Origin: Paraburkholderia ribeironis
GTDB taxonomy: Bacteria > Pseudomonadota > Gammaproteobacteria > Burkholderiales > Burkholderiaceae
Length of the DNA: 50,296 nucleotides
NCBI RefSeq assembly: GCF_900019265.1
Contig: NZ_CYGX02000026.1
Coordinates: 1-50,296, forward strand
Direction: 5' to 3'
Part shown: piece after piece, positions 34,111 through 42,936 of the stretch
Numbering within the stretch: position 1 is the stretch's first letter
Layout of the letters: every line of letters begins with the position of its first letter
Position numbers and translations under genes: made by a program
The notes under the pieces: generated by a model
Database searches by the model: none
The model's input: only the letters and a program-made list of their open reading frames with translations
Told to the model about the DNA's origin: nothing

Positions 34111-35292
34111 ATGCTATCAGCTGAACACCGCGCCATCGTCAAAGCAACTGTTCCCCTTCTCGAAAGCGGCGGCGAAGCGCTGACCACGCACTTCTATAAC
34201 ATGATGCTGAGCGAACATCCGGAAGTGCGTCCGATGTTCAACCAGGCGCACCAGGCAAATGGCGCGCAGCCACGCGCGTTGGCCAATGGCGTGCTCATGT
34301 ACGCGCGTCATATCGATCAGCTCGAACAACTGGGCGGCCTGGTCGGGCAGATCATCAACAAGCACGTGGCGCTGAATATCCTGCCGGAGCACTATCCGAT
34401 CGTTGGAAAGTGCCTGCTGCGCTCCATTCGCGAAGTGCTCGGCGCGGAAATCGCCACCGATGCGGTGATCGAAGCATGGGCCGCGGCCTATCAACAACTC
34501 GCCGATCTGCTGATCGGTCTCGAAGAGCAGATCTACGCACAGCGCGAAGCGGCGCCGGGCGGATGGCGCGGCACGCGCCTTTTCCGGGTCGCGCGCAAAG
34601 TGCGTGAAAGCGACGAGATCACGTCGTTCTATCTGCGCCCGGACGACAACGGCGAGCTGCTCGCATTCCATCCGGGGCAGTACATCGGCGTGCGGCTGGT
34701 GATTGATGGCGAAGAAGTGCGCCGCAATTATTCGCTGTCGGCAATGGCCAATGGCCGTGAGTACCGCATCAGCGTGAAGCGTGAACCGAATGGCAAAGTG
34801 TCGAATCATCTGCACACTCAGGTTAACGAAAACGGCACGGTCGAACTGTACGCGCCGGCTGGCGACTTCAAGCTCGAACACAACGACAAGCCGCTGGTGC
34901 TCATTAGCGGTGGCGTGGGTATCACGCCGACGGTAGCGATGCTGGAAGCCGCGCTGGATACCGATCGTCCTGTGCACTTCATCCACGCTGCGCGTCACGG
35001 CGGCGTTCATGCGTTCCGCGACGCGATTGAAGCCCTGGCTGCGCGTCATCCGCGCCTGAAACGCTTCTATTGCTATGAGCAGCGACGCGCGGGAGATGCC
35101 GACGCACATGGCATCGGCTATCTCGACGAGGCACACCTCAAGAAATGGCTGCCGGAAACGCGCGATCTCGACGTTTACTTCCTCGGCCCCATCGCGTTCA
35201 TGAAGGCCGTCAAGAAGCATCTCAAGGCGATCGGCGTGCCGGAATCGCAAAGCCGTTATGAGTTCTTTGGGCCGGCCGCCGCGCTTGAATAA
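34111..35292 (+). CDS. hmp: Flavohemoglobin (nitric oxide dioxygenase)
   Basis: A 393-aa cytosolic enzyme oxidising NO to nitrate with O2 and NAD(P)H. Globin domain at 1-140 with proximal His H85 (IINKHVALNILPEHYPIVG). FAD domain from about 150 with RRNYSLSAMANG. NAD-binding domain with LISGGVGITPTVAMLE and C-terminal YFLGPIAFMKAVK and EFFGP. Full length compared with E. coli Hmp (396 aa). Controlled most likely by the divergent NorR through the sites listed upstream. Confidence 0.96.
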   Translation: MLSAEHRAIVKATVPLLESGGEALTTHFYNMMLSEHPEVRPMFNQAHQANGAQPRALANGVLMYARHIDQLEQLGGLVGQIINKHVALNILPEHYPIVGKCLLRSIREVLGAEIATDAVIEAWAAAYQQLADLLIGLEEQIYAQREAAPGGWRGTRLFRVARKVRESDEITSFYLRPDDNGELLAFHPGQYIGVRLVIDGEEVRRNYSLSAMANGREYRISVKREPNGKVSNHLHTQVNENGTVELYAPAGDFKLEHNDKPLVLISGGVGITPTVAMLEAALDTDRPVHFIHAARHGGVHAFRDAIEALAARHPRLKRFYCYEQRRAGDADAHGIGYLDEAHLKKWLPETRDLDVYFLGPIAFMKAVKKHLKAIGVPESQSRYEFFGPAAALE

Positions 35293-35315
35293 GGCAGTTA
35301 GTGGTCGCCTTTTTT
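35291..35315 (+). terminator. Possible terminator after hmp
   Basis: AAGGC (35291-35295) and GCCTT (35307-35311) pair around an 11-base loop and are followed by further T residues to 35315. The stem is short. It begins within the hmp stop codon. Confidence 0.4.
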
Positions 35316-35661
35316 GAGTGGTAGGGAAAGCGGTAGTGCGAGGTTCTTTCTGTCGGAAGGGCCTTGCGCTATCAGACGACATGCTGGCTTCCGAGAAGCA
35401 GAAGTCTCTACGATCTATGACTGCATAAGGCGCACAGGGAGGGTGTGAAACATACCTACGATATCCAGCTCGCGTTCACGCGCAAGCCGTTCCCGCCCGG
35501 TCCGTGCGATGTGTAAACAACTGAACAGACCAGTCCGCTTCCCTGTTGAACAATAGCCTCGGCACCCATGCCAAAGGACTGGGGGTCCTTTGAGCGTTCA
35601 GAGGGTCCCTCACGAAATTGACTACAAGCCTGAACCTGGCTGATACCCGAGGAATCAAATA
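35316..35661. other. Gene-less gap at the left border of the acquired region
   Basis: No gene seen. It holds one exact hairpin, AAAGGAC (35573-35579) and GTCCTTT (35585-35591) around TGGGG, 71 bases before ridA. No tRNA, direct repeat or insertion-sequence end could be recognised. Base composition is less CpG-rich from here on than to the left. Confidence 0.5.
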
Positions 35662-36060
35662 ATGACCAAGTCGATTCAGTACATGAATCCCGCGCCGTTG
35701 GCGAAGCCCAACGGTTTTTCGCACCTGACAACGCTGGATTCGGTAGCATTCATCTCTGGCCAAGTGGCCTACGATTCAGAGGGAAATATCGTCGGCCCAG
35801 GGGACCTTGCCAAACAGACCCGGCAAGTATTGACCAATCTGAAGCATGCACTCGCTGCCGCGGGATCAGACTTCAGCCACGTGCTCAAAATGAATTTCTA
35901 CGTACGGAACATCTCCGAAGCTGTAGTCGCGCAGATCCGCGAGGTACGCAAGGACTTTCTGGTAGAAACAGCCCTCCCCGCGAGCACCATGGTTGGCGTT
36001 GCTGGCTTGGCCAAAGAAGCCTTGTTGCTCGAGGTCGAGGTCTACGCTCATATTCCCTGA
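35662..36060 (+). CDS. RidA-family (YjgF/UK114) protein
   Basis: A 132-aa RidA-fold protein. Motifs: AFISGQVAYDSEGNIVGPGD, QTRQVLTNLKHALAAAGSDF and PASTMVGVAGLAKEALLLEV. Classical RidA has an Arg before xxT in the last motif (P-A/R-xxT); here the position is Ser, so imine-hydrolase activity is not assured. GAGGA precedes the ATG. It is transcribed toward the aromatic operon. A decayed copy of a related gene lies at the other end of the island (49103-49282). Paralogues of this type often sit in aromatic or amide degradation clusters. Confidence 0.85.
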   Translation: MTKSIQYMNPAPLAKPNGFSHLTTLDSVAFISGQVAYDSEGNIVGPGDLAKQTRQVLTNLKHALAAAGSDFSHVLKMNFYVRNISEAVVAQIREVRKDFLVETALPASTMVGVAGLAKEALLLEVEVYAHIP

Positions 36061-36250
36061 GCCCTGCGGTGCCATACCCAGGTTATCCAGTATTGCAGTG
36101 CACATCTGATGGCAGCTTCATCTAACATCAAATAGAGCGCCGCCCTGAACGGTGCTCGATCACGGAACGCACCGGACCATCGAATCACACCTGAAGCGCA
36201 AGGAGCTGTCAGCGTTGTCGCCCCTTGGTTGTCGCCCCTTGTCTTCCAGC

Positions 36251-36352
36251 GGCGGCAACGCTGAAAGTCAGTACATCATCGAAAGCGGGGGGCGCATCGA
36301 GCTGTTTCAATATGCCCCCAGCGCAAAGAAATACAGCTCAGGCGGCTGGGGC
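36251..36352 (+). pseudogene. Possible fragment of a VOC (glyoxalase-fold) gene
   Basis: The plus strand reads YIIESGGRIELFQYAPSA, which resembles the C-terminal strand of VOC-family proteins (GxRIELFQY). It has no matching N-terminal part and overlaps the 3' end of the amidase gene on the other strand. It could be chance. If real, it is debris of a gene cut when the island was assembled. Confidence 0.25.
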
Positions 36353-37717
36353 GATCCGGATCGGAAACTTCGCTTGCAGCCAGTGTCCCAGCGCCAGCAA
36401 GTGCGCTTCCCGGCTGCGCCCAGCGACCAGCTGCACCCCGACGGGTAATGCGCCGTTCTGCGGCCAGACCGGATACGACAGGGCGGGCACCTGCGTGCTG
36501 TTGAACGCCGGCGTAAATGGATTCCAGGCCATCCAGTCATCGCTGTGATATCCCCGCGGGACATTACGCCCGGTCTCGAAGGCGCAAAGCGGCAGGGTCG
36601 GAAGAATTAGCACATCGACGTTGCGGAAGATTTCTGCCAGCCGGTTGGCGTGTTGGTCGCGCAACTGGCACAACTGCTGGAACTGCGCGATGTCCCAGTC
36701 GCTCGCACCGCGCACGAAATCCAGCAGGCCGGGGTCGAGCTGCGCATGCAGCGCCGGATCAATGTTGCGCACCGTAGCCGCGCATCCCAGGCGATAAAGA
36801 TCCCGCCCGACCCTCGATGCGGATTCGATGTCGAAATCAATTTCCATCAAATCGAAGCCGTCAGCCTGCAGGGCCGCCAGCACCTGCTGCACCGCGTTCG
36901 TGACGGCGGCTTCGCTTTGCGGCTGCCAGCGCGCCGGGCGCAAAATGCTCAGGCGCAATGCATGCGCATCGATGTCCGCACCTTCCGGCATGCTGCAAAA
37001 TGAGGTCCAATCTGCCGGCGCGGGGCCGCTGATAGCTCGGTAGACATCGGTCATGTCCCGCATGTCGCTGGCTAGCGGCCCCGCATGAGCGATGTTGAAG
37101 AATGCGCTGGGGCTGGGCGACAGCGGTATGCGCCCGTGGGTGGGCTTAAGGCCGATGACGCCGGTGAACGAGGCCGGGATCCGCACGGATCCCCCAGCAT
37201 CACTGCCGACCGAAACGCGCACGACCCCTGAACTGACGGCCGCGGCACAGCCGCCGCTGCTGCCGCCCGTTGTCAGGCCCGGATTCCAGGGGTTGCGCGT
37301 GATGCCGAACGCCGGACTGTCGGTGACGCCCTTCCAGTTGAATTCAGGCGCCCGGGTCTTGCCCAGCAGCACGGCGCCTGCATCTTCCAGGCGCTGCACG
37401 AACACGGTGCTGGTCCGGTCCGGCTCGCGCGAGGTCACGGCGGATCCCCGCGGGCACGGCCATCCAGCCACCATTGCAAATTCCTTGACGCTGACGGGCA
37501 TGCCATCCAGCGGGCCGGCGGGAGTCCCATCCTGCCAGCGCCTTTCAGAAAGCCTGGCGTGACGCAATGCCCGGTCATGGTCGATCAGGACAAAGGCGTT
37601 CATCCTGGCGTTGACTTCTTCCGCGTGGTGCAGGGCGCTCTTCACCACGTCGACGGGCGAAAGGTCATGATTCCGGTAAAGCTCACGCAGTTGCGCAAAG
37701 GATTTCTGATGCAGCAT
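36338..37717 (-). CDS. Amidase (amidase-signature family)
   Basis: A 459-aa Ser-cisSer-Lys hydrolase. Catalytic Lys K78 (GMPVSVKEF), cis-Ser S153 in TTGGSSGGCAAAV and nucleophile S177 in GSDAGGSVRIPA, with the family's 24-residue spacing. It would release an acid from an amide. Last gene of the aromatic operon, 32 bases after the binding-protein gene. A reasonable guess is that it turns an arylacetamide or a similar amide into the acid used by the hydroxylase. An unrelated amide is possible. Confidence 0.88.
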   Translation of the reverse strand: MLHQKSFAQLRELYRNHDLSPVDVVKSALHHAEEVNARMNAFVLIDHDRALRHARLSERRWQDGTPAGPLDGMPVSVKEFAMVAGWPCPRGSAVTSREPDRTSTVFVQRLEDAGAVLLGKTRAPEFNWKGVTDSPAFGITRNPWNPGLTTGGSSGGCAAAVSSGVVRVSVGSDAGGSVRIPASFTGVIGLKPTHGRIPLSPSPSAFFNIAHAGPLASDMRDMTDVYRAISGPAPADWTSFCSMPEGADIDAHALRLSILRPARWQPQSEAAVTNAVQQVLAALQADGFDLMEIDFDIESASRVGRDLYRLGCAATVRNIDPALHAQLDPGLLDFVRGASDWDIAQFQQLCQLRDQHANRLAEIFRNVDVLILPTLPLCAFETGRNVPRGYHSDDWMAWNPFTPAFNSTQVPALSYPVWPQNGALPVGVQLVAGRSREAHLLALGHWLQAKFPIRIAPAA

Positions 37718-37749
37718 GATGGGACTCCGGTAGGTCTTGATGATCCGGA

Positions 37750-38889
37750 TCAGTGGACCAGCGTCCAGTCACCGTTCCGGATTTCCAGCATGCGCAGCGA
37801 TTCAAGACCCAGTCCAAGGTGATTCTCAGGCGTCATGTTGAAGATGCCGGCGGTGCCGATCACGCCCTTCGTGTGCTCCATCGCGTCGCGGACCTTGGCC
37901 TTGTCGGTCGTGCCGGCACGTTCCACGGCCGCTTTGTAGATCATCAGCGCGTCGTAGGCGCCTCCTCCAAAGGCAGAGACTTCGGAATGCCATTTGGCGG
38001 CATAGGCCTTGGCGTAGCCCGTGACGACCGGCTTTTGCGGGTCGTTGTCCGGCAGTTTTGCGCCAACCAGGATGGCGGCGCACGGCAGGCGCACGCCCTC
38101 GGCCGCATCGCCCGACAGGCGGATATATTCGTCAGAGCAGACCCCGTGCGTCTGGTATAGGGGGACCTTGAGGCCCAGTTGCTTGCGGTTGCGCGTGGCG
38201 ACGGCCGGGCCTTGCCCCATGCCGAAGACCAGCACGGCCTGCACGTCCGGATTGTTCTTCATCTTGGTCAGCTGCGGGCTCATGTCCGTATCCTTCGGGT
38301 TGTAAGTCTCGTTAGACACGATCTGGATCCCGTACCTGGGCGCGGCAAGCTCGGATTCCTTCTTTCCGGACTGTCCCAGGCCGCTGGTTTCGCTCAGCAG
38401 ACCGATCTTCGAGATGCCGTGCTTCTTCATGTCGTCGAAGATCCGCTCGGCGGCCATACGGTCCGTATGGGAAGTCTTGAACATCCATTTTTTCACCGGC
38501 TCGATGATGACGACGGCGCCGCCCAGGGAAACGAAGGGGACTTGCGCCCTTTCGATCAGGGGGTCCATAGACATGGTGGCCCCGGTCGAGGTGCCGCCGA
38601 TGACCACATCGACCTTGTCATCGAACAGCAGGCGGCGCGTCAGAGTGTTGGCCTGATTGGCGTCGCTGCCGTCGTCGTAGGACACGAGTTCCAGCTGGCG
38701 GCCCAGCAGGCCGCCCTCGGCATTGATCGAATCGACGTACATTTTCAGAGTCTTGTATTCCGGGTCTCCCAGGAAGGACGCCGCGCCGGTGGTTGACAAC
38801 ACCGCGCCGATCTTGATGCGCTCGGCCGCTCCCGAATGCATGCTGGTCAGTGCCAGGCTGGCTGCAATGATCGCCAGTTTGAGTTTCAT
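37750..38889 (-). CDS. Periplasmic Leu/Ile/Val-type substrate-binding protein of the aromatic island
   Basis: A 379-aa binding protein with signal peptide (LAIIAASLALTSMHSGAAE). Typical type I fold segments: IKIGAVLSTTGAASFLGDPE, DSINAEGGLLGRQLELVSYD and VDVVIGGTSTGATMSMDPL. It is not a close copy of the two binding proteins at 26.8-30.4 kb. It belongs to the LivHMGF set downstream of the homogentisate genes and probably binds an aromatic acid or amide. AGGAG before the ATG. Confidence 0.9.
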   Translation of the reverse strand: MKLKLAIIAASLALTSMHSGAAERIKIGAVLSTTGAASFLGDPEYKTLKMYVDSINAEGGLLGRQLELVSYDDGSDANQANTLTRRLLFDDKVDVVIGGTSTGATMSMDPLIERAQVPFVSLGGAVVIIEPVKKWMFKTSHTDRMAAERIFDDMKKHGISKIGLLSETSGLGQSGKKESELAAPRYGIQIVSNETYNPKDTDMSPQLTKMKNNPDVQAVLVFGMGQGPAVATRNRKQLGLKVPLYQTHGVCSDEYIRLSGDAAEGVRLPCAAILVGAKLPDNDPQKPVVTGYAKAYAAKWHSEVSAFGGGAYDALMIYKAAVERAGTTDKAKVRDAMEHTKGVIGTAGIFNMTPENHLGLGLESLRMLEIRNGDWTLVH

Positions 38890-38981
38890 GTGACGTCTCC
38901 TGAATATGAAGTTATGTGGTGGGAGGCGGATCTTCTATCGTCGGCGCACGCGCTGTAGACGCGCGGGCACCCAGGCCAGCG

Positions 38982-40325
38982 TCAGACTCCCAGATACGCT
39001 GCCCTGACGGTTTCGTCCTGCCGCAGTTGCGCGCCGGTGCCTGAAAGCACGATGTTGCCGGTCTCCAGCACGTAGGCTCGATCCGCAATTCCCAGCGCGG
39101 CATATGCGTTCTGCTCGACCAGCAGGATGGTCATGCCCTGCTGCTTCAGCGTCCTGATCACGTTGAAGACTTCTTCCACCAGCAGCGGCGCCAGCCCCAT
39201 GGACGGTTCGTCCAGCAGCAACAGGCGCGGTGCCCCCATCAGGGCGCGGCCGATGGCCAGCATCTGCTGTTGGCCGCCTGAAAGCGTCCCGGCCGGCAAA
39301 TAGCGCTTCTCGTGGAGAATGGGGAACATCTCGTAGATGCGGCCGAGCTCCTGGGGATTGCTCCTGGATGGCCTGCCATAGGCGCCCAGGCGCAGGTTGT
39401 CTTCGATGGTCAGCGGCGCGAATACCTGGCGGCCTTCGGGGCTGTGGCAGATGCCGGCCCTCGCGCGGAGATCGGCGCGCAGCCTGGAGATGTCTTCGCC
39501 GGCAAAGGTGATCTGGCCTGCAGTCAGCGGCTGGATCCCCGAGAGCGTGCGCAGAAAGGTGGTCTTGCCGGCGCCGTTGGCGCCGATCAGCGCCACCAGC
39601 TCGCCCTCGCCGACGGCCAGATCCAGGCCCTTGAGAGCCTGGATGCGTCCATAGCCGGATTCCAGGCCCTTGACGATCAACAGGGGCTTGCTGGGGACTG
39701 CGGCCGCGTCCGGGCGGGGGAAATTGCCGGGCTGGGCCGCTCCCAGGCCGATGGGTTCCGGGGCCAAGGCTGCGATCTGATGGTACAGGCTGCGGTATTT
39801 CGCCATGACCTCCTGACCGAATAGCGGATCTTCGTTGTTCCCGAAGGCGGCAGCGATGCCTTCCCAGTCCTCGGCTAGCAGGACCTCGCGCGCCAGCGGA
39901 AACATCTCGTGGTCTTCGGCCATAAGGTGCTTGCGCAACATCTCTGTGTATTTCCGCAATGCCGCGACGAAGGTGGCCCGCTGCGCTGTGCTGGACTGGC
40001 CGGCGGCCGGCGGCTGGAGCAACGCCTGGTGCTGCCGCCGCAACGTCTGCAGGTGATCTGCGGCGCCATAGTGCTCGCGTTCGAGTCGGTCGGCCAGCGG
40101 GACGGTCTGCTGCGGCGCGCGCTCGCGCATGGCTGCAAGAATGTATTGGTCTTCTTTGGCGTGGTGACAGACATCCATGAATTCGTGGATGTAATCGAAC
40201 AGCGCGACGAAGAAGCCCCCGTCGATGGCGCTGCCGGCCTCCATTGCGTCGGCTACGGCATCCATGCTGCCCGCAATGCGCAGCAGGCTCCGGTGTTCGT
40301 CCTGAATCATGTCCAGTACGTGCAT
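38982..40325 (-). CDS. Hemerythrin (HHE)-LivF ATPase fusion protein
   Basis: 447 aa with two complete parts. Residues 1-190 are a hemerythrin four-helix domain with the full ligand set: H11, H54-x3-E58, H85 and H133-x3-E137, plus nearby H91 and H139. Its tail (YHQIAALAPEPIGLG) resembles the end of stand-alone HHE proteins. A Pro/Ala-rich linker (about 191-213) leads to a full LivF ATPase: Walker A GANGAGKTT, signature GTLSGGQQQMLAIGRALM, Walker B LLLLDEPSMGLAP. GGAGG lies six bases before the HHE ATG. No start codon with a ribosome site is seen at the LivF boundary, so one polypeptide is expected. HHE domains bind O2, NO or iron, so O2- or redox-linked control of import is an inference. Confidence 0.92.
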   Translation of the reverse strand: MHVLDMIQDEHRSLLRIAGSMDAVADAMEAGSAIDGGFFVALFDYIHEFMDVCHHAKEDQYILAAMRERAPQQTVPLADRLEREHYGAADHLQTLRRQHQALLQPPAAGQSSTAQRATFVAALRKYTEMLRKHLMAEDHEMFPLAREVLLAEDWEGIAAAFGNNEDPLFGQEVMAKYRSLYHQIAALAPEPIGLGAAQPGNFPRPDAAAVPSKPLLIVKGLESGYGRIQALKGLDLAVGEGELVALIGANGAGKTTFLRTLSGIQPLTAGQITFAGEDISRLRADLRARAGICHSPEGRQVFAPLTIEDNLRLGAYGRPSRSNPQELGRIYEMFPILHEKRYLPAGTLSGGQQQMLAIGRALMGAPRLLLLDEPSMGLAPLLVEEVFNVIRTLKQQGMTILLVEQNAYAALGIADRAYVLETGNIVLSGTGAQLRQDETVRAAYLGV

Positions 40326-40336
40326 GTGTCCTCCGC

Positions 40337-41098
40337 TCAGGCGTGGCCGCCGAGATAGGCGGCGATCACGTCCGGATTCTTCCTGATCTCTTCCCCGCCG
40401 CCTTCGGCCAGCCGCTTCCCGTAATCCAGCACCAGTAGGCGGTCGGAGAGATCCATCACGAGCTTCATGTCGTGTTCGACCAATACGATCGTGACCCCGG
40501 TTTGGGCGATGCGGCGGATGAGTTCGGCGATGTGCAAGGTTTCCCTAGGGTTCAGGCCGGCCGCCGGCTCGTCCAGGAACAGCAGGCGCGGTTTCATGGC
40601 CAGGGCGCGTGCGATTTCCAACCGCTTCAGCGCACCGTAAGGCATGCTGCTGGCGTGCGAATCGACGTAGGTTTCAAGCCCCACGAACTGCATCAGCGCC
40701 GCCGCCTGTTCGCACAACAGGCGGTCGCTGCGGCGCAATGACGGGACGTGGAAAACCGCTTTCAGAAAGCTCGTGTCCAGGTGCTGGTGCGCCCCGACCA
40801 TGACGTTTTCGATGGCGGTCATGTTCATCCAGACCTGCAGGTTCTGGAAAGTGCGCGCGATGCCGGCGTGCGCCAGCTGGTAGGGATCTTTGCCCTGGAT
40901 TTCCTTCCCGGCGAAGCGGATCTTGCCGGCGGACGGCAGGTAGACCCCGGTGATCAGGTTGAACAGTGTGGTCTTGCCTGCGCCGTTTGGGCCGATGACC
41001 GAATACACCATGCCTTCGTCAACGCAGAAGCTGACGTCCTGCACGGCGCGTACGTTGCCGAACCGGATGGACAGCTGATCGACTTCAAGCAGAGCCAT
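40337..41098 (-). CDS. livG: Branched-chain-type ABC transporter ATPase LivG (aromatic island)
   Basis: A 253-aa ATPase with Walker [10 protein letters not shown], the LivG-type signature [17 protein letters not shown], Walker [14 protein letters not shown] and H-loop [10 protein letters not shown]. Partner of the HHE-LivF ATPase, whose gene starts 11 bases after this stop. Here the signature is of the common LivG form, unlike the livG at 24171-24899. Confidence 0.92.
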   Translation of the reverse strand: MALLEVDQLSIRFGNVRAVQDVSFCVDEGMVYSVIGPNGAGKTTLFNLITGVYLPSAGKIRFAGKEIQGKDPYQLAHAGIARTFQNLQVWMNMTAIENVMVGAHQHLDTSFLKAVFHVPSLRRSDRLLCEQAAALMQFVGLETYVDSHASSMPYGALKRLEIARALAMKPRLLFLDEPAAGLNPRETLHIAELIRRIAQTGVTIVLVEHDMKLVMDLSDRLLVLDYGKRLAEGGGEEIRKNPDVIAAYLGGHA

Positions 41099-41101
41099 GG
41101 T

Positions 41102-42034
41102 TCAGGTCTCCAGACGCATGCGGGCGGCCAGCGTCGGTACGACCCCGCGTGGCAGAAAGATCATGGAAACAATCAGGATCACGCCAAAGATCACGGTTTC
41201 CCAGCCTTCGATGGACGCCAGCAACTGCGGCAGCATTGTCAGCAGCACGGCCCCCACGACGGAACCGAAGACCGATGCCATGCCGCCCACCACGACCATG
41301 GTGATGAGCGCGACCGCGTGATTGAAGTCGGCAAGGTCTGGAGTGACGAAGCCGGCATAATTGGCCAGCAGACTGCCCATGAAGCTGGCTACGATGGCCG
41401 ACAGGACAAAGACGCGGGTCTTGTAGCGCGGCACGTTGATGCCGACGACCTGTGATGCGATTTCGGAGCCATGCAGGCCGCGCAGGGCCCGCCCGAAGGG
41501 AGAATCGATGAGATTGAGCGCACCCCAGACATTGAGGAACAGCACGACCGCCACGATCCAGTACCACTTGGTATCCTGGACCAGGTCCACGCCAAACAGG
41601 CTCAGGGGTTGCACCGGCATACCGTCCGGGCCGCCAGTCAGGCTATTTTCATTGCGGATGATGTAACTGATGATGATGCCCAGGCCGAGTGTGGCCATGG
41701 CCAGGTAGTGGCCCTTCAGCCGCAGGATGGGCCGGGCGACTACCTGGGCAATCACCCCAGCCGCCACAGCGCCCAGCACAATGGCCAGCAGCGGATGAAT
41801 GCCAAAATGCGTGGGTAGCACGGCGGAAGCGTAGGCACCGATGCCCACGAAGCCGGCATGCCCCAGGCTGATCTGTCCGGCGTAACCCATCAGCAGATTC
41901 AGACTGAGCACGATCACCGCGTTGATGCTCATGCGGATCGCGATGTCCATGTAATAACTGTTCGGCGCGATGAAAGGTACGACGCACAGCACGAGCGCCA
42001 GTATGGCCAGGCCGGAAAGTGACTTTTTGCGCAT
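41102..42034 (-). CDS. livM: Branched-chain-type ABC permease LivM (aromatic island)
   Basis: A 310-aa inner-membrane permease. Hallmarks are LLMGYAGQISLGHAGFVGIG, LRLKGHYLAMATLGLGIIIS, SPFGRALRGLHGSEIASQVV and GGMASVFGSVVGAV. Spaced only two bases from livH upstream and three from livG downstream. Confidence 0.92.
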   Translation of the reverse strand: MRKKSLSGLAILALVLCVVPFIAPNSYYMDIAIRMSINAVIVLSLNLLMGYAGQISLGHAGFVGIGAYASAVLPTHFGIHPLLAIVLGAVAAGVIAQVVARPILRLKGHYLAMATLGLGIIISYIIRNENSLTGGPDGMPVQPLSLFGVDLVQDTKWYWIVAVVLFLNVWGALNLIDSPFGRALRGLHGSEIASQVVGINVPRYKTRVFVLSAIVASFMGSLLANYAGFVTPDLADFNHAVALITMVVVGGMASVFGSVVGAVLLTMLPQLLASIEGWETVIFGVILIVSMIFLPRGVVPTLAARMRLET

Positions 42035-42036
42035 GG

Positions 42037-42921
42037 CTATACCCGTTCGGTTGAGCGCCCGCTCAGCAAGCCTTGCGGCCTGACGAACAGGATCAGCAGG
42101 ATAAGTACGAAAGGAATCGCGTCTTTATAGGCCGACGAGATATAGCCCGCGCCCATGGCTTCCAGGATGCCCACCAGCAGGCCGCCCAGCACCGCGCCCA
42201 GGCCGTTGCCCAGACCGCCGACGACCGCAGCGACGAAGCCTTTGAGGCCCAGCATGATGCCCACGTCATAGCTCGTCAGCGTGATGGGCGTGATGATGAT
42301 GCCGCCCAGCGCGCCCAGCGCGGCGGCCATAGCGAAACTGACCATCAGCACCCGGCTGGTGCTGATGCCAACCAGCAGTGACGCGACCTGGTTGTACGCC
42401 GTCGCCAGGATGGCTTTGCCGGCCAATGTGCGGCTGAAGAAGAACCACAGCAGCAGCACGACGACAGCAGTGATGAGCAACACCCAGACGCTCTGTATGA
42501 CCAGGGTGGCGCCCAGAATCGAGATCGGCGCATGATCCGAGAAGGGCGGCAGGCTGTGCACGTTCTTGTCGAGCCCGACCTGCACCAGTCCCCGGATCAC
42601 TAGTGAAACCCCGATGGTGATGATGATCAGCGTGACCGTATCAGCGTTCTTGACAGGTTCAATGGTCAGCTTCTCGATCAGGATGCCGATGAGGGTAGGG
42701 ATGATGACGGCCAGTGCAAATGCCAGCGACCAGTGCAGGCCCGCCTCGGTGAAGAACACCGCCAGCATGCCACCCAGCATGATGAATTCACCCTGCGCGA
42801 AATTGATCACATTGCTGGCGTTGTAGATCAGATTGAAGCCAAGTGCCGACAGGGCGTAGGTTGCACCGACGGTCAGGCCGGAAAACAGGAACTGCAGGAA
42901 CTGCAGGAACTCAGGGAGCAT
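42037..42921 (-). CDS. livH: Branched-chain-type ABC permease LivH (aromatic island)
   Basis: A 294-aa inner-membrane permease with SGLTVGATYALSALGFNLIY, NVINFAQGEFIMLGGMLAVF, the loop TLAGKAILATAYNQVASLLV and VGGLGNGLGAVLGGLLVG. First of the four transporter genes, 15 bases after the fumarylacetoacetase stop, so uptake and ring-cleavage genes are one transcription unit. Confidence 0.92.
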   Translation of the reverse strand: MLPEFLQFLQFLFSGLTVGATYALSALGFNLIYNASNVINFAQGEFIMLGGMLAVFFTEAGLHWSLAFALAVIIPTLIGILIEKLTIEPVKNADTVTLIIITIGVSLVIRGLVQVGLDKNVHSLPPFSDHAPISILGATLVIQSVWVLLITAVVVLLLWFFFSRTLAGKAILATAYNQVASLLVGISTSRVLMVSFAMAAALGALGGIIITPITLTSYDVGIMLGLKGFVAAVVGGLGNGLGAVLGGLLVGILEAMGAGYISSAYKDAIPFVLILLILFVRPQGLLSGRSTERV

Positions 42922-42936
42922 GTCGCGCCTTACCGG

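Noticed and set aside
36225..36548. Plus-strand 107-codon frame overlapping the amidase
   Set aside because: Shadow of the amidase C-terminus with no recognisable motif. Only the separate VOC-like stretch in another frame is kept, at low confidence.
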